DNA of 64,000 nt from Paracoccaceae bacterium (GTDB lineage Bacteria; Pseudomonadota; Alphaproteobacteria; Rhodobacterales; Rhodobacteraceae). The stretch covers positions 124,001 through 188,000 of the forward strand of contig JACKKD010000003.1 in the NCBI GenBank assembly GCA_020637675.1, given 5' to 3'. Within the stretch, counting starts at the first letter, position 1; each line of letters opens with the position of its first letter. A program made the position numbers and the translations under genes. The notes under the pieces are model-generated. The model had not been told where the DNA came from and ran no database searches. It saw only the letters and a program-made list of their open reading frames with translations. Below are positions 1-9,643 of this stretch, one piece after another.

Positions 1-597
1 CTGCGCTATGTCCCGATCCGCACGCTCGCGGACGAGGGCGGTCCGAACCTGCCGGAGGACCAGGTGCGGGCCTATGCCAAGCAGTTCACCATCACCGACA
101 AGGAGACGGGCGAAGACCGCGAGGGCAGGGAAACCGACAACTTCCCGCGCAACCTCGATGCCGGCGCGCCGGACCTTTCACTGATGGCGAAGGCCCGCGC
201 CGGGTTCCACGGGCCCTACGGGCTCGGCATCAACCAGTTCTTCCGCGGCATCGGCGGGCCGGAATACATCCACGCCATCCTGACGGACTACACCGAGGAA
301 ACCAAGGACGAGGCCGGTTCGACCTTCTACGAGAACCACGCCTTCTCGACAGGCTGGATTGCCATGCCACCGCCGCTCTCGGACGATCTGGTGACCTATG
401 CAGACGGCACGCCCGCCACGGTGGACCAGATGGCGAAGGATGTCAGCGCCTTCCTGATGTGGGCCGCTGAGCCGAAGATGATGGAGCGCAAGCGCGCGGG
501 CTTCGTCGCGGTGCTGTTCCTCGGCCTCCTGACGGTGCTTCTCTACCTCACCAACAAGCGGCTCTGGGCGCCCATCAAGGGCAAGAAGACCGTCTGA
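1..597 (+). CDS. petC: Cytochrome c1, C-terminal part (cut by window edge)
   Basis: This is the C-terminal 198 residues of the membrane-bound cytochrome c1 subunit of the bc1 complex, which passes electrons from the Rieske protein to soluble or membrane cytochrome c on the periplasmic side. The reading frame is open from base 1; the CXXCH haem site and signal peptide lie outside the window. Visible family marks are the stretch containing STGWIAMPPPL, whose Met is the expected sixth haem ligand, and a single C-terminal membrane anchor (about the last 35 residues, AGFVAVLFLGLLTVLLYL) followed by a basic tail. A strong terminator follows 25 bases after the stop, so petC probably ends the petABC operon. 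The petP-petR regulator pair, linked to pet genes in Rhodobacter capsulatus, lies about 45 kb away in the same window. Confidence 0.95.
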   Translation: MRYVPIRTLADEGGPNLPEDQVRAYAKQFTITDKETGEDREGRETDNFPRNLDAGAPDLSLMAKARAGFHGPYGLGINQFFRGIGGPEYIHAILTDYTEETKDEAGSTFYENHAFSTGWIAMPPPLSDDLVTYADGTPATVDQMAKDVSAFLMWAAEPKMMERKRAGFVAVLFLGLLTVLLYLTNKRLWAPIKGKKTV

Positions 598-622
598 GTC
601 AGGCTCCCTGACCGGGAATGCG

Positions 623-653
623 AAACGCGCCCCCCTTGGGGCGCGTTTTCTTT
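623..653 (+). terminator. Rho-independent terminator after petC
   Basis: A perfect 11-base-pair stem (623-633 with 638-648) with a 4-base loop runs into a T-rich tail (tttctttt). It sits just behind the petC stop codon and should end the petABC transcript. Confidence 0.9.
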
Positions 654-766
654 TGCGACGATCGATGCCGAGCTTCAGGCTGCCGCGGGTCCCGCTGCCG
701 GACCTGCGCTTGCGCTCCGGGCGTTCGTTCCCGCAACCGCTCCACTGGAGCGAATACAGACGGCGC

Positions 767-1927
767 TCACCCCTTCATCCCGTCCCAGAAGTTGCGGACC
801 TTGGAGAAGAAGCTCGAACCTTCCGGGTTGTTGTCCTCGCTCAGCCGCTCGAACTCCTTCAGAAGCTCGCGCTGCTTCGACGTAAGGTTCACCGGCGTCT
901 CCACCGCGACCTCGATCAGCATGTCGCCGATCCCGCCACCTCTGAGCGCGGGAATCCCCTTGCCCCTCAGCCGCATCTGCTTGCCCGTCTGGGTGCCCGC
1001 AGGAACCTTCACGCGGCTGCGGCCGCCGTCGATCGTCGGCACCTCCACTTCGCCACCCAGCGCGGCCACGATCATCGCGACCGGCACACGGCAGTAGAGG
1101 TTCACCCCGTCGCGCTGGAAAAGCGCGTGCTCGCGGACCTCGATGAAGATGTAGAGATCGCCCGCCGGCCCACCGCGCAGCCCCGCTTCGCCCTCGCCGG
1201 CAAGTCGGATTCGCGTACCCGTCTCCACGCCGGCCGGAATGTTCACCGAAAGCTGGCGCTCTTTCTCCAGCCTGCCGGCGCCGTGGCAGGACTTGCAGGG
1301 ATTCTTGATCGTCTGGCCGGCGCCGCCACAGGTCGGGCAGGTGCGTTCGACCGTGAAGAAACCCTGGCTCGCCCTGACCTTGCCCATGCCAGAACAGGTC
1401 GGGCAGGTCTGCGGCTCTGCCCCGCCTTCCGCGCCGGTGCCGCTGCAGGCCGTGCAGGCGATCGAGGTCGGTACGCTGATGGATTTCTGGACACCCGCGT
1501 AGGCCTCCTCCAGCGTGACACGCAGGTTATAGCGCAGGTCGGATCCGCGCTGCGCGCGGGACCGTCCGCCTCCGCCCCCGGCGCGCCCGCCCATGAAATC
1601 GCCGAAGAGGTCCTCGAACACGTCCGAGAACGCGCTCGCGAAATCGCCCTGGCCATAGCCACCGCGCGGGCCACCGCGCGGACCGCCACCGCCCATGCCG
1701 CCCTCGAAGGCCGCATGGCCGAAGCGGTCGTAGGCCGCCTTCTTCTGTTCGTCCTTCAGGCAGTCGTAGGCCTCGTTCACCTCCTTGAACTGGGCCTCGG
1801 CCTCCGGATTGTCCTTGTTGCGATCGGGGTGAAGCTCCTTGGCCTTGCCGCGGTAGGCCTTCTTGATCTCGTCGGCGGAAGCCCCGCGGGAGACGCCCAG
1901 AACGTCATAGTAGTCGCGTTTCGCCAT
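767..1927 (-). CDS. dnaJ: Chaperone DnaJ (Hsp40)
   Basis: Full-length (386 aa) class I DnaJ, the cytoplasmic co-chaperone that delivers unfolded clients to DnaK and stimulates its ATPase. It has an N-terminal J domain with the HPD tripeptide at residues 33-35, a Gly/Phe- and Gly/Arg-rich linker at about 75-125, and four zinc-binding CxxCxGxG repeats (CTACSGTG, CPTCSGMG, CPTCGGAG, CKSCHGAG) followed by the substrate-binding C-terminal domains. It lies 72 bases downstream of dnaK on the same strand, with a strong hairpin in the gap, so the two are almost certainly co-transcribed from the heat-shock promoter upstream of dnaK. The start is the ATG after a purine-rich ribosome binding site. Confidence 0.97.
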   Translation of the reverse strand: MAKRDYYDVLGVSRGASADEIKKAYRGKAKELHPDRNKDNPEAEAQFKEVNEAYDCLKDEQKKAAYDRFGHAAFEGGMGGGGPRGGPRGGYGQGDFASAFSDVFEDLFGDFMGGRAGGGGGRSRAQRGSDLRYNLRVTLEEAYAGVQKSISVPTSIACTACSGTGAEGGAEPQTCPTCSGMGKVRASQGFFTVERTCPTCGGAGQTIKNPCKSCHGAGRLEKERQLSVNIPAGVETGTRIRLAGEGEAGLRGGPAGDLYIFIEVREHALFQRDGVNLYCRVPVAMIVAALGGEVEVPTIDGGRSRVKVPAGTQTGKQMRLRGKGIPALRGGGIGDMLIEVAVETPVNLTSKQRELLKEFERLSEDNNPEGSSFFSKVRNFWDGMKG

Positions 1928-1952
1928 CTGCTGCCCCTTCGGGGGAACGCGC

Positions 1953-1983
1953 GGGCCGGCCCGACCCCAGGTCGGGCCGGCCC
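1953..1983 (-). other. Stable hairpin between dnaK and dnaJ
   Basis: A perfect 14-base-pair inverted repeat (1953-1966 with 1970-1983) with only three loop bases fills much of the dnaK-dnaJ gap. No T-run follows in the direction of transcription, so it is not a standard terminator. It could be an RNA processing or stability element that sets the DnaK:DnaJ ratio, or a partial attenuator; that role is inference. Confidence 0.7.
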
Positions 1984-1999
1984 CTTGGTTCCGGTCGCG

Positions 2000-3913
<1,914 letters not shown>

Positions 3914-4016
3914 ATGTGTAACCTTTCCTTCGGCGATGTGCTGGGGTCAGATCCGATTGCGGCCCCTGGCCCCGATCCCTTGACACTGGCCGGGTCGTCC
4001 GGCCGGTTCGTCGGGT

Positions 4017-4045
4017 ATATAAGGAGGGGTCGGGGGCGCTGCAAG
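4017..4045 (-). promoter_or_regulatory. RpoH-type heat-shock promoter of dnaK
   Basis: Read on the minus strand, CTTG (4045-4042) is followed after 18 bases by CTTATAT (4023-4017). This fits the alphaproteobacterial RpoH pattern CTTG-N17/18-CYTATNT. It would give a dnaK 5' leader of roughly 95-100 bases. Confidence 0.8.
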
Positions 4046-4077
4046 CGTCGGGGGTAGGCAAAAGTCAGGGCAAAACC

Positions 4078-4734
4078 GTGGAAAACCCGAAGGATTGTAC
4101 GCAAGCGACCCGGACAGCAGCGCCGCGACCGGCCCCCACGGCCGAGGTCCGGGAGGCCGCGCTCCATGCCGGCTGGCTCGACCCGGCTGAACAGGCCGCA
4201 ATCGTCACCGACATCCGCAAGGTCGTGGAGGCCGCCCCGCTCTTCTCGCCGCTCACGCCCTGGGGGAAACCCATGTCGGTCAGAATGACTTCGGCGGGCA
4301 AGTACGGCTGGTATTCGGACCGGAAGGGCTACCGCTACGAGGGCCATCACCCCTGCGGCACACCGTGGCCACCAATCCCGGACCGGGTTCTGGCGATCTG
4401 GCGTGCGTTCGTAAGCGCCGAAAGGATGCCGGACTGCTGCCTGGTGAACTTCTACGGCCCTGGTTCTAGGATGGGCCTGCACCAGGATCGGGACGAGGCC
4501 GACTTCCGCTGGCCCGTCCTGTCGGTCAGCCTCGGCGACGACGCCCGCTTCCGCATCGGCGGGACCGATCGCAGCGGGCCGACCGAAAGCGTCTGGCTGC
4601 GGTCGGGCGACGTGCTGGTTCTCGGTGGTGCCGCGCGCCTCGCCTACCACGGCATCGACCGCGTCGCCCCCGGCACCTCGACCCTCCTGCCGAAAGGCGG
4701 ACGGATCAACCTCACGTTGCGCGTGGTCGACTAG
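4078..4734 (+). CDS. alkB: AlkB-family 2-oxoglutarate/Fe(II) dioxygenase
   Basis: A 218-aa member of the AlkB family, which oxidatively removes alkyl groups from damaged DNA or RNA bases using Fe(II) and 2-oxoglutarate. The iron ligands are visible as HQD (H135, D137) and a distal His at about 191, and the 2-oxoglutarate-binding pattern R-x5-R is RINLTLR at 209-215. The nucleotide-recognition lid region (about 75-92, YGWYSDRKGYRYE) is also present. The GTG start at 4078 gives the usual family length; it lacks a strong ribosome binding site, so a slightly different start is possible. The gene is divergent from dnaK, and its stop codon interlocks with that of the convergent permease gene. Confidence 0.93.
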   Translation: MENPKDCTQATRTAAPRPAPTAEVREAALHAGWLDPAEQAAIVTDIRKVVEAAPLFSPLTPWGKPMSVRMTSAGKYGWYSDRKGYRYEGHHPCGTPWPPIPDRVLAIWRAFVSAERMPDCCLVNFYGPGSRMGLHQDRDEADFRWPVLSVSLGDDARFRIGGTDRSGPTESVWLRSGDVLVLGGAARLAYHGIDRVAPGTSTLLPKGGRINLTLRVVD

Positions 4735-5552
4735 CGTCCCGCCCCCCAGCTCAGCGAGGCATGCCGGCGGGTGTGGTATTCGCCGATGAGTCCGATCGCG
4801 AAAAGAACGACGGTCACATAGACTGGATAGGTCAGCGATGAATTGTGCGGGTTGTAGTTGATGAACGTGAAGCCGCGCGCCTGGTCGATGATGTGGAACA
4901 AGGGGTTCCAGTCGAAGATCTTCAGAACCGTGTAGCTTAGCGTGTTGGCCACGAACATCTTGCCCGAGGCAATCATGTTCATGCGGCTGTAGATGGTCTG
5001 GGCGATCCCGGCACCGGCAGGCCACCAGGGCTTCAACGCAAGTACGACCATCCCGGTGGCAAATCCGTTGGCCCAGGCCAGAAGCATCATCCCCATCGCG
5101 CCGACGGGGTCGTTGATGTGCACCGGCGTGACCGCGATATGATAGCCGCCGAGCACCACGAATATCGACAATACCTGCGTGTAAAGCGCGGCGAGTGCGG
5201 CCGAACTCATGGCGATGGCGGTATTCATCGGTGCGTGCAGCATCATGGCGGATGTCGGGCCTTCGGACCCGGCAACCGCCCCCATCGCCTTCACGTTGGT
5301 CATGAAGAGGAAGATGCCGGACATCAGGTAGAGCACGAAGTCGCCGCGGATCGCCGCCCCGCGCATCCCGACGAGCGTCATCATCGCGTAGAAGACACCG
5401 ATGAAAATCAGCGTCTGGAGGACGTTGCTGATGAGCCCGAGAAGTGCATGGCGATGCCCCCGGCGGATCGCGCGGACCGTCGAATGGAAGATGAGGTCCA
5501 GGATCGCGAGAGCCGAGTTCAGCCCGGATTTCCGTGTCTCGACCCTGAACAT
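4731..5552 (-). CDS. kpsM: ABC-2 type polysaccharide export permease (KpsM-like)
   Basis: A 273-aa inner-membrane permease of the ABC-2 family used for capsular polysaccharide export. After a short cytoplasmic N-terminus with an FHSTVRAIRRGHRHALLG-type amphipathic segment there are about six hydrophobic spans; the end resembles KpsM/BexB-type permeases (EYHTRRHASLSW). No ATP-binding partner (KpsT) or polysaccharide co-polymerase lies next to it, so it must work with subunits encoded elsewhere. The neighbouring cysQ, kdsB, galU and galE genes also fit a surface glycan role. The gene converges on alkB with a 4-base overlap of stop codons and is divergent from cysQ. Confidence 0.85.
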   Translation of the reverse strand: MFRVETRKSGLNSALAILDLIFHSTVRAIRRGHRHALLGLISNVLQTLIFIGVFYAMMTLVGMRGAAIRGDFVLYLMSGIFLFMTNVKAMGAVAGSEGPTSAMMLHAPMNTAIAMSSAALAALYTQVLSIFVVLGGYHIAVTPVHINDPVGAMGMMLLAWANGFATGMVVLALKPWWPAGAGIAQTIYSRMNMIASGKMFVANTLSYTVLKIFDWNPLFHIIDQARGFTFINYNPHNSSLTYPVYVTVVLFAIGLIGEYHTRRHASLSWGAGR

Positions 5553-5693
5553 CGCCCTTGTCGCCCGCCGATCCCGCTCTCGCCGCCCGATTTCTCGCAG
5601 GCAAACCTTGCCGTTCCTTTACCCCCCGATCATAAGGAGATGCGCTCGGCCGATCAACGCCGCCTGCGGTGCCCGCGCGAGGAGGAGCCTGCC

Positions 5694-6488
5694 TTGGACT
5701 TCGACCACCTGACCCATGTGATGCGCCGTCTCGCGCTCGACGCCGGCGACAAGATCATGCAGATCTACAACGCGCCCGATTTCGAGGTCCGCGCAAAGTC
5801 CGACGCGAGCCCGGTGACCGAGGCTGACGAGGCGGCTGATGCGCTGATCTCGGAAGGTCTGGCCGAAGCCTTTCCACAGATCCCGCTCGTGACCGAGGAA
5901 CAGGCCGCCACGCACGCTCAGGCTGTCTCCACCTTCCTGATCGTCGATCCCCTGGACGGTACCAAGGAATTCGTCCAGCGGCGTGGGGATTTCACGGTCA
6001 ATATCGCGTATGTGGAAGACGGCGTTCCGCTTCGCGGCGTCGTGTTTGCCCCCGCGAAGGGGCGGCTTTTCTACACACTCCCCGACGGCCGCGCTGTCGA
6101 GGAGGACGCACCTTTCGAGAAGGACATGGCCGGCCTGCAGCGCCCGATCGGCGTCGCCGTCCCGGACAACCGGGCGCTGATGGTCGTCGCGTCGAAATCG
6201 CACCGCGACCAGGCTACGGACGACTACATCGCACAATATGCCGTACGCGACATGACGAGCGCGGGCTCGAGCCTCAAGTTCTGTCTCGTTGCCACGGGCG
6301 AGGCCGACCTCTACCCGCGTCTCGGCCGGACGATGGAGTGGGACACGGCCGCAGGTGACGCTGTCTTGCGCGGTGCCGGTGGCGAAGTCGTGCGATTCGA
6401 CGACCACACACCCCTCTCCTACGGCAAGCCGGGGTTCGAAAATCCCTTCTTCATCGCCTACGCGCCGGGCGTCCTTCTGGTGAAATAG
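5694..6488 (+). CDS. cysQ: 3'(2'),5'-bisphosphate nucleotidase CysQ
   Basis: A 264-aa inositol monophosphatase-fold enzyme that hydrolyses 3'-phosphoadenosine 5'-phosphate (PAP) to AMP, removing the by-product of PAPS-dependent sulfation and sulfate assimilation. Metal-binding marks are the TEEQ segment (about 68-71), the DPLDGT motif (D85, D88) and the distal WDTAAGDA motif. A TTG start at 5694 is chosen because AGGAGG sits 8 bases upstream. An in-frame ATG at 5640 exists but its Shine-Dalgarno-like sequence abuts it. The stop overlaps the kdsB GTG start by one base, so the two are co-translated. Three sulfotransferase genes in this window give it an obvious source of PAP. Confidence 0.93.
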   Translation: MDFDHLTHVMRRLALDAGDKIMQIYNAPDFEVRAKSDASPVTEADEAADALISEGLAEAFPQIPLVTEEQAATHAQAVSTFLIVDPLDGTKEFVQRRGDFTVNIAYVEDGVPLRGVVFAPAKGRLFYTLPDGRAVEEDAPFEKDMAGLQRPIGVAVPDNRALMVVASKSHRDQATDDYIAQYAVRDMTSAGSSLKFCLVATGEADLYPRLGRTMEWDTAAGDAVLRGAGGEVVRFDDHTPLSYGKPGFENPFFIAYAPGVLLVK

Positions 6489-7288
6489 TGTCTGTTCTCG
6501 TGGTCATCCCCGCCCGTCACGCATCCACCCGCTACCCGGGCAAGCCGCTCGTCGCACTGCGCGGCGCGGACGGACAGGCGCGCACCCTGATCCGGCGAAG
6601 CTGGGAGGCCGCAATGGCCGTGACGGGTGCGGACCGCGTTGTCGTCGCAACCGACGACGACCGCATCCGCATCGAGGCGGAGGGTTTCGGGGCGGAGGTC
6701 GTGATGACCTCGACGGCCTGCCGCAACGGCACCGAACGCTGCGCGGAGGCGCACGCGGCGCTCGGGGACCGATACGACATCGTCGTGAACCTGCAGGGCG
6801 ACGCACCGCTGACCCCGCACTGGTTCGTGGAGGACCTTGTCACCGCCCTTCGCGCCGACGCGGAGGCCGAGATCGCGACCCCTGTCCTGCGCTGCGACGG
6901 ACATGCGCTGAAGGGTCTTCTCGCCGACCGCCGCGCCGGCCGCGTCGGCGGCACCACCGCCGTCTTCGGCGCCGGCCGGCGCGCGCTCTACTTCTCGAAG
7001 GAAGTCATCCCTTACACCGGCACGACCTATGCCGAGGACGCGGCGACACCGATTTTCCACCATGTCGGAGTCTACGCCTACCGCCCGGCGGCGCTTGCCG
7101 CCTATCCGGGCTGGGACATTGGGCCGCTCGAGACGCTCGAGGGGCTCGAACAGCTCCGGTTCCTCGAACAGGGCCGCCCGGTTCTCTGCGTCGAGGTCGC
7201 CGCCCGCGGCCGGCAGTTCTGGGAGTTGAACAACCCGGAGGACGTGCCGCGAATCGAGGCGATGCTCGCCGCAATGGGAATGGCCTGA
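6488..7288 (+). CDS. kdsB: 3-deoxy-manno-octulosonate cytidylyltransferase
   Basis: A 266-aa CMP-Kdo synthetase, which activates Kdo with CTP for lipid A inner-core assembly and for Kdo-linked capsules. The N-terminus VLVVIPARHASTRYPGKPL is the classic nucleotide-binding signature of the family, and VVNLQGDAPL carries the catalytic Asp region. The length is slightly above the E. coli enzyme. The GTG start overlaps the cysQ stop (TAGTG), indicating translational coupling. KdsD, which makes the Kdo precursor arabinose 5-phosphate, is at 18.1-19.1 kb on the other strand. Confidence 0.95.
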   Translation: MSVLVVIPARHASTRYPGKPLVALRGADGQARTLIRRSWEAAMAVTGADRVVVATDDDRIRIEAEGFGAEVVMTSTACRNGTERCAEAHAALGDRYDIVVNLQGDAPLTPHWFVEDLVTALRADAEAEIATPVLRCDGHALKGLLADRRAGRVGGTTAVFGAGRRALYFSKEVIPYTGTTYAEDAATPIFHHVGVYAYRPAALAAYPGWDIGPLETLEGLEQLRFLEQGRPVLCVEVAARGRQFWELNNPEDVPRIEAMLAAMGMA

Positions 7289-7559
7289 ACGGCCCCCCGT
7301 AAGCCCCATCAGCGCCGCTTGCACCGTTGCACTGGCCGAGGGGAGATTCGCGTGAAGAATGCGCTCTTTTCCGGTAATCCATACTACAATGTGGTGTGAG
7401 TTCGGCGTACCGTTGCCGAAGCGGTTCTAATTTAGGCGTTTTTCCCCCTGATCCACCATCAATTCGTCTTATGTTTGTGCTAGGCGGGGGCCGCCACCTA
7501 GGATGTGGTGTCAGGTCGGGTTATACGGTCGCGCGACGACCGAAACGGATGGTGAAATC

Positions 7560-8453
7560 ATGAAGCGTAAGGTGACGAAGGCTATTTTCCCGGTTGCGGG
7601 ACTGGGGACGCGCTTTCTGCCGGCCACGAAGTCGATCCCGAAAGAGATCATGACGCTCGTCGACCGTCCGCTCATCCAGTACGCAATTGACGAGGCCCGC
7701 GCCGCCGGCATCAAGGAGTTCATCTTCGTGACCTCACGCGGCAAGTCGGCGCTCGAGGATTATTTCGACGCCGCCCCGGTGGTGGAGGCCGAGCTTCGCC
7801 GCAAGGGCAAGAAGGACCTCCTCGAGCTTCTCAAGATGACCAACATGGAGTCCGGCGCGATCGCCTATATCCGCCAGCAGAAGGCGCTCGGCCTCGGCCA
7901 CGCCGTCTGGTGTGCGCGCCGGCTCATCGCGGACGAACCCTTCGCCGTGATCCTGCCGGACGACGTGATCGCCTCCGAAAAGCCCTGCCTTCAGCAGATG
8001 ATGGAGGCCTACGCCGAGACTGGCGGCAACATGGTGGCAGCCATGGAAGTGCCGGCCGACAAGGCCTCGTCCTACGGCGTGCTCGACATCCGCGAAGACA
8101 TGGGCGCACTGGTCTCGGTCAGCGGGATGGTCGAGAAACCGAAGGCACACGAGGCGCCGTCGAATCTCGCGGTGATCGGGCGCTACATCCTGACGCCGAG
8201 GATCATGGACAACCTCAACAAGAAGAAGTCGGGTGCCGCAGGCGAGATCCAGTTGACCGACGCCATCGCGACCGAGATCGCCGCAGCCAACAATGTCTAC
8301 GGCTTCCGCTTCCGCGGCCAGCGGTTCGACTGCGGGTCGAAAGCGGGCTTCCTTCAGGCGACCGTTGCCTTCGGGCTTGCCCGCGACGATCTTCATGACG
8401 AGTTCGCTGCCTTCCTTCACGAGATGGTTTCGGTCCGCAAGGCAGCCGAATAA
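7560..8453 (+). CDS. galU: UTP-glucose-1-phosphate uridylyltransferase
   Basis: A 297-aa cytoplasmic enzyme that makes UDP-glucose from UTP and glucose 1-phosphate, feeding glycan synthesis. The N-terminal motif FPVAGLGTRFLPATKSIPKE is the nucleotidyltransferase signature. The ATG at 7560 matches family N-termini (MKRKVTKAIFPVAG); an upstream in-frame GTG adds unrelated residues and was not used. The 271-base gap upstream holds no gene; it has no convincing -35/-10 pair, only a TACAAT at about 7385. galE follows after six bases, so the pair form an operon. Confidence 0.96.
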   Translation: MKRKVTKAIFPVAGLGTRFLPATKSIPKEIMTLVDRPLIQYAIDEARAAGIKEFIFVTSRGKSALEDYFDAAPVVEAELRRKGKKDLLELLKMTNMESGAIAYIRQQKALGLGHAVWCARRLIADEPFAVILPDDVIASEKPCLQQMMEAYAETGGNMVAAMEVPADKASSYGVLDIREDMGALVSVSGMVEKPKAHEAPSNLAVIGRYILTPRIMDNLNKKKSGAAGEIQLTDAIATEIAAANNVYGFRFRGQRFDCGSKAGFLQATVAFGLARDDLHDEFAAFLHEMVSVRKAAE

Positions 8454-8459
8454 GCCGCG

Positions 8460-9449
8460 ATGGCTGACCGCACCGTTCTCGTCACCGGGGGGGCCGGTTA
8501 CATCGGCTCGCATGCATGCAAGGCCCTCAAAGCCGCGGGCTATGTTCCCGTGACGTTCGATAACCTCTCCACCGGCTGGCGCGATGCGGTGCGGTTCGGG
8601 CCGTTCGAGCAGGGCGATCTCGCGGACCCGTCCCGGCTCGCCGAGGTCTTCGCGCGGTGGCAACCGGCCGCGGTGATGCACTTCGCCGCGATCAGCCTCG
8701 TCGGCGAGGCCATGCGCGACCCGGGCACCTACTGGCGCGTGAACGTGACGGGCGCGCTGAACCTGATCGAGGCCGCGCTGGCTTCCGGCTGCCGCGATTT
8801 CGTCTTCTCCTCCACCTGCGCGACCTACGGCGACAGGGACGGCGTGGTGCTGGACGAAGATGCCGTGCAGACACCGCTAAATGCCTACGGCAAGTCGAAG
8901 ATGGCGATCGAGCAGATGCTCGGCGACTTCGCCGCTAGCCACGGGCTCAACTCCGTCATCTTCCGATACTTCAACGTCGCCGGGGCCGACGCGGAGGGCG
9001 AGGTGGGCGAGTTCCACCGCCCGGAAACGCACCTGATCCCGCTGATGCTCGACGCGATCGCCGGCAAGCGGCCGGCGCTGACGGTCTTCGGCACGGACTA
9101 TCCCACCCGGGACGGGACCTGCGTGCGCGACTATGTGCATGTCACCGATCTCGTCGATGCCCATGTCGCGGGCCTGCATTGGCTGGAATCCGGGCGCGGG
9201 AACCGCGTCTTCTGCCTTGGCACCGGCACCGGCTTCACCGTGCGCGAAGTGATCGCGCAATCGCGGAACGTGACCAACCGCGAAGTGCCGGTCGTCTGGG
9301 GCGACCGTCGCCCGGGCGACGCCGTGTCCCTCGTCTGCGGCAGCGAACGTGCGCGGCGCGAGCTTGGCTGGAAGCCAGCGCGCTCCACGCTGGCGACGAT
9401 GATCGCCGATGCCTGGCGCTGGCACCAGACCGGCCACTACGAGACCTGA
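8460..9449 (+). CDS. galE: UDP-glucose 4-epimerase
   Basis: A 329-aa short-chain dehydrogenase-type epimerase that interconverts UDP-glucose and UDP-galactose. The Rossmann NAD motif is TGGAGYIGSH (residues 9-18), and the catalytic Ser/Thr region (SSTCATYG) precedes the YxxxK pair Y143/K147. It directly follows galU, supplying UDP-Gal (or a related epimerised sugar) to the glycosyltransferases downstream. Chromosomal GalE enzymes in capsule loci can also act on N-acetylated sugars, which cannot be judged here. Confidence 0.95.
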   Translation: MADRTVLVTGGAGYIGSHACKALKAAGYVPVTFDNLSTGWRDAVRFGPFEQGDLADPSRLAEVFARWQPAAVMHFAAISLVGEAMRDPGTYWRVNVTGALNLIEAALASGCRDFVFSSTCATYGDRDGVVLDEDAVQTPLNAYGKSKMAIEQMLGDFAASHGLNSVIFRYFNVAGADAEGEVGEFHRPETHLIPLMLDAIAGKRPALTVFGTDYPTRDGTCVRDYVHVTDLVDAHVAGLHWLESGRGNRVFCLGTGTGFTVREVIAQSRNVTNREVPVVWGDRRPGDAVSLVCGSERARRELGWKPARSTLATMIADAWRWHQTGHYET

Positions 9450-9643
9450 ACGGCCGGGCCAACGCCCGCGGCATCGGGGCAAGGACACCGACAGCCCAGC
9501 GCGCGAGCCTGAGGCTTTCGGGTGCCGGAAAGGCAGTATCGTCAAGCACCTTGACGGCGAGCCGGTTCATATGCCTTTACGCTGTGCTAGGATCGCGGTG
9601 ATAGCCTGCCCGAAGACCCGGGCACGCGGTGTGAAGGGACCGT

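Noticed and set aside
3980..4021. TTGACA (3980-3985) followed by tatata on the plus strand as a promoter for alkB
   Set aside because: The spacing is about 30 bases, far outside the usual 16-18; the tatata belongs to the minus-strand heat-shock promoter.
5118..5693. A long N-terminal extension of CysQ
   Set aside because: It is antisense to the permease gene and its residues do not resemble CysQ; the TTG at 5694 has a well-placed AGGAGG.
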